A stretch of 30,250 nt of DNA from assembly GCA_964463145.1 (NCBI GenBank), contig CAYXBG010000013.1, positions 1-30,250 of the forward strand. Reading direction: 5' to 3'. The notes under the pieces are model-generated. The model did not search any database. It was not told the origin of the DNA and saw only the letters and a list, made by a program, of their open reading frames with translations. The position numbers were made by a program, and so were the translations under genes. Numbering within the stretch: the first letter of the stretch is position 1; the number at the start of each line of letters is the position of its first letter. This document shows, one piece after another, positions 23,901 to 30,250 of the stretch. The DNA is from CAYXBG01 sp964463145. Its GTDB lineage: Bacteria; Acidobacteriota; UBA6911; RPQK01; CBDAPI01.

Positions 23901-25010
23901 ATGGAATTTGTTGTTGAGAAAAAAGCGCTCCTGAAGGAGCTTCAATGCGTCCAAGGGGTAGTTGAAAAAAGAACAACCGTTCCCATTCTCTCTAACCTGC
24001 TTCTGGAAACAACCGGGACAACTCTTGCGGTAACGGGCACAGATTTGGATGTCACAATTAGGTGTAGCTGTCCAGCTGCTATCAAGGTTGCTGGGTCTCT
24101 TACCGTTTCAGCGCGAAAATTGTTTGACATCGTGAGGTTATTACCAGAAGCGGAGATCCACTTCAAAATGGCGACCGGAGACAACTGGGTGAACGTAACC
24201 TGTGAACGGTCACGCTTCAAAATACCGAGTCTATCCAAGGACAATTTCCCTGACGTGCCTTCGGTGGACGGGCCTCAGCAGGTATTGCCGGCATCGGCTA
24301 TACGCCACATGATTTCGAGGACGATTTTTGCGATTACCCAAGAAGAATCGAGGTTTGCCCTCAACGGGGCTCTTCTGATCCTGAAGCCTAACAAAATGAC
24401 CCTGGTTACAACAGATGGGCATCGGTTAGCATTAATCTCCCAAAATGCTGATCTGGCTGGCGTGGAGGGCGAGATGAAAAGCTTAATTCCCAAGAAAACC
24501 TTGGTTGAGCTTGTGAAATTGGCGGCATCTGGTCATGAAACCATTGAGTTTTCCAAGGACTCGAATCATCTGTTGTTCCAGGTTGGCGAGCGCACTTTGA
24601 TATCGCGGATGTTGAGCGGGCAGTTTCCAAATTATGAAATGGTTGTGCCTTCAGAAAATGACCAGATTGGCTATGTCGATTCAGTGGAATTAGGCGACAA
24701 TTTAAGGCGTGTCGCAATTATGGCAGATGAGCAGTCGAAGGCTGTCAAATTCGATCTAAGTTCCGGTCAGCTCGATATCTCTTCTCACAATGCCGATATG
24801 GGGGAGGCAGCGGGTTCTATGTCAGCTGAATTCGATGGAGCTTCGATCTCCATTTGTTTCAATGCAAGCTACCTGCTTGATTTCTTATCTGCTTTGGATG
24901 CGGAGAAAGTGAAAATGGAGCTGAAAGACGGAGAGACTCAGGGTCTTTTCGGGCCTGCCGGGGAAGATGAATATTCCTATCAGTATGTAGTCATGCCGAT
25001 GCAGCTCTAG
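23901..25010 (+). CDS. dnaN: DNA polymerase III sliding clamp (beta subunit)
   Basis: The beta clamp encircles DNA and tethers the replicative polymerase. The 369-residue product has the normal clamp length with three repeated clamp folds. Recognisable pieces are the N-terminal MEFVVEKKALLKELQCVQGVVEKRTTVPILSN, TDLDVTIRC, FALNGALL...TDGHRLALIS in the second fold, the exposed loop FPNYEMVVP, and the end QYVVMPMQL, the usual C-terminus that helps form the partner-binding pocket. GGGAGAGG precedes the ATG. It follows dnaA on the same strand. The next gene is gyrB, not recF as in many bacteria. Confidence 0.98.
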   Translation: MEFVVEKKALLKELQCVQGVVEKRTTVPILSNLLLETTGTTLAVTGTDLDVTIRCSCPAAIKVAGSLTVSARKLFDIVRLLPEAEIHFKMATGDNWVNVTCERSRFKIPSLSKDNFPDVPSVDGPQQVLPASAIRHMISRTIFAITQEESRFALNGALLILKPNKMTLVTTDGHRLALISQNADLAGVEGEMKSLIPKKTLVELVKLAASGHETIEFSKDSNHLLFQVGERTLISRMLSGQFPNYEMVVPSENDQIGYVDSVELGDNLRRVAIMADEQSKAVKFDLSSGQLDISSHNADMGEAAGSMSAEFDGASISICFNASYLLDFLSALDAEKVKMELKDGETQGLFGPAGEDEYSYQYVVMPMQL

Positions 25011-25384
25011 CCGAGCAGGGGTATTTTTTGTTTGTCTAGAGATCGTGCCAACCGAATGTGCGTCTCGCTAATGCTTTGAAGTTAGGTGGATTTTTCAAAG
25101 CCATTGAGTTGAAAGCGCCTTGTGCGTGTCTATGCAACGAAGGGCTCTAAGCCTTTTTAGATCGATTTTGTGTCCCATATCAAGGCGCAACCCCCCTGCC
25201 CGGTTACTGTGTCCACGAACAGACCCTCATCCCTCCCAGTTGACCAGTTGGAGAAATCGGCAGAAAGTATTATTTTCTTAGACATTTACGGCGTTTTCAA
25301 GGGCTCTGCTTTGGCCCAAAATCAGACGGAGTGGTGTGGTAAAATATCTGTTGGTTAGAGATAGAAAAACATAGCAAAGGGAAT
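25011..25384. other. dnaN-gyrB intergenic region, recF absent
   Basis: The 374-nt gap where recF often sits has no recognisable gene: the longest plus-strand frame (25170-25358) is short and featureless and has no ribosome site. I see no DnaA boxes here. A T6 run follows a weak 4-bp stem just after dnaN, and an extended -10 for gyrB lies at 25337-25345. Confidence 0.5.
25337..25345 (+). promoter_or_regulatory. Extended -10 promoter element of gyrB
   Basis: TG-G-TAAAAT fits the extended -10 pattern TGnTATAAT with one mismatch. Initiation near 25352 would give a leader of about 33 nt to the GTG start. No good -35 is visible at the proper spacing, which is tolerated in extended -10 promoters. 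Confidence 0.35.
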
Positions 25385-27844
25385 GTGGCTAGAAAGGATT
25401 CACTCAGAGCCGTTTCTAGCACAAAAATGACTCCTTATACCGCAGACAAGATCAAAGTTCTTGAGGGCCTAGAAGCCGTCCGGAAACGGCCTGCAATGTA
25501 CATTGGCTCTACCGGCCAGCCTGGCCTGCATCACCTTGTTTACGAGGTGATCGATAATGCCGTCGATGAGTCGCTTGCGGGGCACTGCAACGCCATCTCC
25601 GTCACCATCCACATCGACAACTCCGTGACCGTTCGCGACAACGGTAGGGGGATTCCTGTAGAAGCCCACCCCGAGAAGAAAATCTCTGCCGCAGAGGTGG
25701 TGATGACTATTTTGCATGCGGGAGGTAAGTTTGATAATGACAGCTACAAGGTTTCTGGTGGTTTACATGGTGTTGGTGTTTCGGTTGTAAATGCACTTTC
25801 TGAAGAATTGTGTCTTGAGATCCAACGGGACGGCAAACTCTTTCAGCAAAATTATGTCCGGGGTATTCCTGTGGACAAGTTCCGTAAGATAGGGACTACG
25901 GATGGGCGAGGGACAACAATCACGTTCCTGCCTGACCCCGAAATCTTTGAAACAGTAGAATTTAATTTTGAGACTCTCGCGCAGCGCATGCGTGAGCTAG
26001 CGTTTTTAAACTCGGGTTTAGAGATAGCTATCGAAGACTTGCGCTCGGGAGAAAAACACACATTTTGCTACGAAGGCGGTGTTGTCGATTTTGTGCGTTA
26101 CCTGAACCGGAACAGGCAAGTTTTGCATCCAGACCCAATCTATGTTGAGGACAGCCGTGGCGATCTGACACTAGAGGCAGCAATCCAGTATAACGACAGT
26201 TATAACGAGCGTCTTTACTCCTTTGCCAACACGATTAACACTGTTGAAGGAGGAACCCACCTGGTCGGGTGCAAGGCTGCTCTAACGCGTACTCTCAATG
26301 CGTATGCAGCCGAGAACGGTCTAGTCAAGGGCCTGGACGGTAAGCTCAGTGGCGAAGATGTTAGGGAGGGAATGTCCTTAGTAATCAGCGTTAAGCTTGC
26401 CGACCCACAATTTGAGGGCCAGACCAAAGCAAAGCTTGGCAACAGCGACGTCAAAGGTGCTGTGGAGACGATGTGCAATGAACAGCTCTCAATATTTTTG
26501 GAGCAGAACCCGGATGTTGGCAAACGGATTGTCGAGAAAGCAGCAGATGCCGCACGGGCCAGGGACGCCGCACGAAAAGCTAGGGATCTAACCCGACGCA
26601 AGAGCGCTCTGGATAATCTGGCCCTTCCCGGGAAACTTGCGGATTGCCAAGAGAAGGACCCGACGCTGTCCGAAATATTTATTGTTGAAGGTGATTCGGC
26701 GGGCGGGTCGGCCAAGCAGGGGCGAGACAGAAAATTCCAGGCCATTTTGCCTATCAAAGGGAAAATATTAAATGTGGAGAAGGCGCGTTTTGACAAAATG
26801 CTGAGTAATGATGAGATCACCATCATGATTGCAGCGATTGGGGCCGGTGTTGGAGCGCAGGATTTTGATCTCGCTAGACTCCGTTACCATAGAATTATCA
26901 TCATGACGGATGCCGATGTGGACGGAAGCCACATCCGAACCCTTCTTCTGACCTTCTTTTATCGACAGATGACGGAATTGATCACTCATGGCCATATCTA
27001 TATTGCGCAACCCCCTCTGTATGGTGTTCGAAAAGGTAAGAGAGAGGCCTATCTGACAGACGATAAAGCACTAACGCAGTATTTGATCACTCGGTCGACA
27101 GAGGGTACTAATTGGACTGTCAAAAAAACTGGCGATAAATATCAGGGCAAGAAATTGACTGCTGCCATGCAGGACTTGCTGGATTACAGTGAAATAATCG
27201 ATCGGCTGAAGCGTACAATGACTTTTGAGAAGTTGGATGCCCTGGTAGATTTCTTTGAGGGCGGGAAGTCTAACGGTGCCCTGAGTTCTTTGCTTAAGGG
27301 TCAAAAGGGGATTTCCAGCCGGGCTCTGCGAGCTTTCTTTAAAGACCGCAAGAAGGTGGTTAAGTTGTCTAGGGCCATGGGTGGTAAGGCTGATTGTGTG
27401 TCGCCCGACGGTGAAAACGGCCTATTCGAGGTTCGGTTAGGTAAAAAAGACGGCAGAATTAACCTGGAATTGATCCGGTCTTCTGACTTCCAGTTGCTTT
27501 TTCGGCGTGCCCGCCGGGTAGCTGGGTTTCGTAAATCGGCCGTTATTCTTAAAAAAGGCGATGATGAAATAGAACTCAGGGATTGGCAGGAACTAGTCGC
27601 TCGAGTTTTGGCCGACGGCCGAAAACAGTTGACGATTCAACGCTATAAAGGTTTGGGTGAAATGGACCCTGAACAGTTGTGGGAAACCACCATGAACCCT
27701 GACACAAGAACTTTGCTCAAGGTGAAGATCGAAGACCTTCTGCAAGCCGACGAAATCTTTACGATTCTGATGGGGGACCAGGTGGAGCCGAGGCGTAATT
27801 TTATCGAAACTAATGCATTGCACGCCAAGAACTTGGATATCTAA
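25385..27844 (+). CDS. gyrB: DNA gyrase subunit B
   Basis: GyrB supplies the ATPase and part of the cleavage core of DNA gyrase, which introduces negative supercoils. The 819-residue protein has the GHKL ATPase motifs: catalytic Glu54 and Asn58 in VYEVIDN, DNGRGIPV (85-92), and GGLHGVG (125-131). The TOPRIM metal-site motifs are E435-GDSAGG and D509-A-D-V-D-G-SH. The C-terminus contains QRYKGLGEMDPEQLWETTM. Compared with the short gram-positive type it carries an insertion of about 170 residues between the TOPRIM domain and the tail, as in proteobacterial GyrB. The frame starts at GTG 25385 with AAAGGGA unusually close upstream; ATG 25427 (MTPYTADKIKV) is an alternative that has no ribosome site. 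gyrA follows 68 nt later. Confidence 0.98.
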   Translation: MARKDSLRAVSSTKMTPYTADKIKVLEGLEAVRKRPAMYIGSTGQPGLHHLVYEVIDNAVDESLAGHCNAISVTIHIDNSVTVRDNGRGIPVEAHPEKKISAAEVVMTILHAGGKFDNDSYKVSGGLHGVGVSVVNALSEELCLEIQRDGKLFQQNYVRGIPVDKFRKIGTTDGRGTTITFLPDPEIFETVEFNFETLAQRMRELAFLNSGLEIAIEDLRSGEKHTFCYEGGVVDFVRYLNRNRQVLHPDPIYVEDSRGDLTLEAAIQYNDSYNERLYSFANTINTVEGGTHLVGCKAALTRTLNAYAAENGLVKGLDGKLSGEDVREGMSLVISVKLADPQFEGQTKAKLGNSDVKGAVETMCNEQLSIFLEQNPDVGKRIVEKAADAARARDAARKARDLTRRKSALDNLALPGKLADCQEKDPTLSEIFIVEGDSAGGSAKQGRDRKFQAILPIKGKILNVEKARFDKMLSNDEITIMIAAIGAGVGAQDFDLARLRYHRIIIMTDADVDGSHIRTLLLTFFYRQMTELITHGHIYIAQPPLYGVRKGKREAYLTDDKALTQYLITRSTEGTNWTVKKTGDKYQGKKLTAAMQDLLDYSEIIDRLKRTMTFEKLDALVDFFEGGKSNGALSSLLKGQKGISSRALRAFFKDRKKVVKLSRAMGGKADCVSPDGENGLFEVRLGKKDGRINLELIRSSDFQLLFRRARRVAGFRKSAVILKKGDDEIELRDWQELVARVLADGRKQLTIQRYKGLGEMDPEQLWETTMNPDTRTLLKVKIEDLLQADEIFTILMGDQVEPRRNFIETNALHAKNLDI

Positions 27845-27912
27845 CACGGTCTTCCTTGAAGGCCATGAAATACCGACCCAAATGATTGCCGGGTCGGATT
27901 AGGAGGCTGCTC

Positions 27913-30250
27913 ATGCCCGAACCTTTAGGTAACGAGCTACCGGTAAGCATCGAAGATGAAATGCGATCGTCCTATCTGGACTATGCCATGTCCGTCATCA
28001 TCGGTCGTGCCTTACCGGATGTTCGCGATGGGTTGAAGCCAGTGCATCGTCGCGTGCTCTACTCGATGCATGAACTTTCCAATACCTACAATAGAGCACA
28101 CAAAAAATCGGCCCGTATCGTCGGTGATGTAATTGGAAAATACCATCCGCATGGCGATTCTGCAGTCTATGACACCATTGTTCGGATGGCGCAAAACTTT
28201 TCGATGCGCGAAGTCCTGGTCGATGGCCAGGGCAACTTTGGATCGATTGATGGCGACTCGGCTGCAGCCATGCGTTATACCGAGATCAGAATGTCACGAA
28301 TTGCCTCGGAGTTGTTGGCTGATCTCGACAAGAAAACCGTCGACTACGTTCCTAATTATGACGAGACACAGCAGGAGCCTGTGGTCCTGCCAGGCAAGTT
28401 TCCGAATCTTCTGGTCAACGGAGCTTCGGGGATTGCTGTTGGCATGGCGACGAACATCCCCCCCCACAATCTGAATGAGGTCATCGAATCAGCTCTTCTT
28501 ATACTTGATGATCCGGAGGCATCTTTGAATGAGTTGATGGCATTGGTGCCGGGGCCGGACTTCCCTACGGGGGCATTTATCTATGGCAGAAAAGGGATCT
28601 ACGATGCCTACGGTACGGGTCGCGGGATAATTCATCTGAGGGCTAGGACAGAAGTTGAGGAAGTCCGAAAAGGCCGGCTGGCTATTATAATTTATGAACT
28701 TCCATACCAGGTGAATAAGGCTCGCCTGATCGAGAAAATCGCTGACCACGTTCGGCAAAAACGGATAACCGGAATAAGTGACCTTCGAGATGAGAGCGAT
28801 CGCAAGGGTATGCGAGTCGTTATTGAGCTGAAGAGAGGGGAGCAGCCCCAGATTGTTCTAAATACCCTTTTTAAGCTCACTTCCATGCAGTCCTCTTTCG
28901 GGATTAACCTTCTCGCTATAGTTGATGGTCAGCCAAGGGTTTTGCCTCTTAGAAAGGTCATATCACTTTTCCTAAAGCATCGCAGAGAAGTGGTTCGGCG
29001 GCGTACGCAATTCGACCTCGAAAAAGCCCAAATGCGCGCCCACATCCTGGAAGGGCTGCAGAAGGCGCTCGATCATCTGGGGGCCATTATCAAGCTCATC
29101 CGAGGCTCAGCTGACCCAGAAGAGGCTAGACGGGGGCTAATAAGTGGGTTCGAGTTCACTGAACGGCAGGCCCAGGCAATTTTAGACATGAGATTGCAGC
29201 GATTGACAGGTCTCGAAAGAGACAAAATAGCCACTGAGTACAATCAACTGCAGAAAACTATCAAGAATTTAGAGAAGATTCTCAATGAAGAAGAGGAATT
29301 AAAGAGGGTCATCAGAGAAGAACTCCTTAAAATCCAATCCAGCTACGCAACCCCGAGACGCACAGAGATCGTCGATACGGAAGTGGATCTTTCCATAGAG
29401 GATTTGATTGCAGAGGAACAGATGGTCATTACGGCCAGCAGAAATGGGTATATCAAGCGGACTTCATTGAGCACCTACAGAAACCAGCATAGAGGCGGCA
29501 AGGGGCGGATCGGGATGTCAACTCGAACAGAAGAAGATTTGATTGATTATTTGTTCGTGGCCTCTACGCATGCCTATATTTTGGTTTTTACTACTAAGGG
29601 TAAGTTGCATTGGCTGAAAGTCTGGCGTATTCCAGAGGTCGCTACGACAGGCAAGGGTAAGCCGATTATCAATATGATTCAGATTGATAAAGATGACCGG
29701 GTGGCTGGCATAATTGCCGTCCATGACTTTGACACCTCTGACCACGTCGTCATGGCTTCCAGGATGGGATATATTAAGAAAACCCCTTTGAACGCTTTCT
29801 CTCGCCCCCGGTCCAATGGGATTATCGCCTGCACTGTCGGGGACGACGACGAGCTGATGAGTGTGATGCTGGATAGGGACGACCAGGACATCATACTTTT
29901 CTCTTTAATGGGTAAGGCGATCCGCTTTACTGAAAATCAGGTCAGGTCCATGGGGCGTGTAGCTCGAGGCGTCAGAGGAATACGTCTCAAGAAGAAGGAC
30001 GAATTGATTGGCATGGCCGCGGTGGATTTGGAAAAAGTGCAATTGTTAACAGTCACACGGAAAGGTTATGGGAAGCGGACACCAGTATCGGAGTATCGGG
30101 CTCAGGGGAGAGGCGGTCAGGGAGTAATTAATATTAATACGAGTGAGAGAAATGGAAACGTTGTCAAATCTCTCCTTGTGAGTGATGATTCCGAGATTAT
30201 TATAATTTCCGAGAGCGGCAAGTTCATCCGCATGGGTGTTGACCAGATAA
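27913..30250 (+). CDS. gyrA: DNA gyrase subunit A (3' end beyond window)
   Basis: GyrA cuts and rejoins DNA through its catalytic tyrosine and wraps DNA with its C-terminal domain. The frame is open from ATG 27913 (AGGAGG 6 nt upstream) to the right edge, 779 codons, so about the last few dozen residues are missing. The start SIEDEMRSSYLDYAMSVIIGRALPDVRDGL is typical. The numbering matches E. coli exactly: Ser83 and Asp87 in GDSAVYD, the quinolone-determining residues, are the susceptible wild-type forms, and Tyr122 in AAMRYTE is the active-site residue. QHRGGKG (near 29485), a close GyrA box, marks a DNA-wrapping gyrase rather than topoisomerase IV. A beta-pinwheel domain follows. It pairs with gyrB just upstream. 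Confidence 0.98.
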   Translation, partial: MPEPLGNELPVSIEDEMRSSYLDYAMSVIIGRALPDVRDGLKPVHRRVLYSMHELSNTYNRAHKKSARIVGDVIGKYHPHGDSAVYDTIVRMAQNFSMREVLVDGQGNFGSIDGDSAAAMRYTEIRMSRIASELLADLDKKTVDYVPNYDETQQEPVVLPGKFPNLLVNGASGIAVGMATNIPPHNLNEVIESALLILDDPEASLNELMALVPGPDFPTGAFIYGRKGIYDAYGTGRGIIHLRARTEVEEVRKGRLAIIIYELPYQVNKARLIEKIADHVRQKRITGISDLRDESDRKGMRVVIELKRGEQPQIVLNTLFKLTSMQSSFGINLLAIVDGQPRVLPLRKVISLFLKHRREVVRRRTQFDLEKAQMRAHILEGLQKALDHLGAIIKLIRGSADPEEARRGLISGFEFTERQAQAILDMRLQRLTGLERDKIATEYNQLQKTIKNLEKILNEEEELKRVIREELLKIQSSYATPRRTEIVDTEVDLSIEDLIAEEQMVITASRNGYIKRTSLSTYRNQHRGGKGRIGMSTRTEEDLIDYLFVASTHAYILVFTTKGKLHWLKVWRIPEVATTGKGKPIINMIQIDKDDRVAGIIAVHDFDTSDHVVMASRMGYIKKTPLNAFSRPRSNGIIACTVGDDDELMSVMLDRDDQDIILFSLMGKAIRFTENQVRSMGRVARGVRGIRLKKKDELIGMAAVDLEKVQLLTVTRKGYGKRTPVSEYRAQGRGGQGVININTSERNGNVVKSLLVSDDSEIIIISESGKFIRMGVDQI

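Noticed and set aside
25004..25029. Possible terminator after dnaN (GCTC/GAGC stem then T6)
   Set aside because: The stem is only 4 bp and the T-run starts 7 nt after it; insufficient for an intrinsic terminator call.
25170..25358. 62-codon plus-strand frame in the dnaN-gyrB gap
   Set aside because: Starts without a ribosome site, has no family features and is short enough to arise by chance; not a recF remnant.
26215..26826. 203-codon frame antisense to gyrB
   Set aside because: Ser/Leu/Arg-rich shadow frame opposite a perfectly conserved gyrB segment.

Overview
The window looks like a chromosomal segment of an Acidobacteriota bacterium, of roughly balanced GC content. The best lineage clue is two secreted von Willebrand A proteins of the 'VWFA-related acidobacterial' type (6783-7790 and 15479-16951). 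A secreted protein of a type I associate with the same phylum (1733-2551) supports this. These assignments rest on motif recognition, not on a database search. The genes are mostly housekeeping, and I see no phage, insertion sequence, CRISPR array or toxin-antitoxin locus.

Layout. Positions 1-6561 carry the end of a zinc-type alcohol dehydrogenase, a convergent PLP-dependent threonine/serine dehydratase-like gene and a tRNA-Ser(GCU) with its own promoter. Next comes a minus-strand adaptor + ABC ATPase pair (MacA/MacB-like, with no permease gene beside it) followed by an exported protein. The molybdenum-cofactor genes moeA and moaC lie convergently after that. Positions 6783-15364 carry an acidobacterial VWFA protein and then a complete SUF iron-sulfur assembly operon: Rrf2-type regulator, sufB, sufC, sufD, sufS, sufU, sufT, and finally a TraB-family membrane protein. 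A sigma70-like promoter with an IscR-type operator just downstream of its -10 precedes the regulator, so the operon probably senses its own Fe-S supply.

Positions 15479-19575 are all minus strand: prfA (RF1) and prmC (which methylates RF1/RF2), then folE translationally coupled to a second VWFA protein. Divergent from prfA, a strong promoter and a leader of about 130 nt precede rpsA, whose end overlaps an ihfB/HU gene, the same rpsA-ihfB pairing as in proteobacteria.

Positions 21990-30250 are a replication-origin neighbourhood: a 513-nt gap with three clustered DnaA boxes, then dnaA, dnaN, gyrB and gyrA (gyrA runs off the end). The usual recF between dnaN and gyrB is absent and replaced by a 374-nt non-coding gap.

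I did not find an obviously new defence or mobile system. The points most worth a second look are the regulated SUF operon ending in a TraB-family membrane protein, the putative oriC, the missing recF, the permease-less MacA/ATPase pair, and two intergenic elements: a bulged hairpin with flanking direct repeats between moaC and the VWFA gene, and an 8-bp inverted repeat upstream of dnaA.
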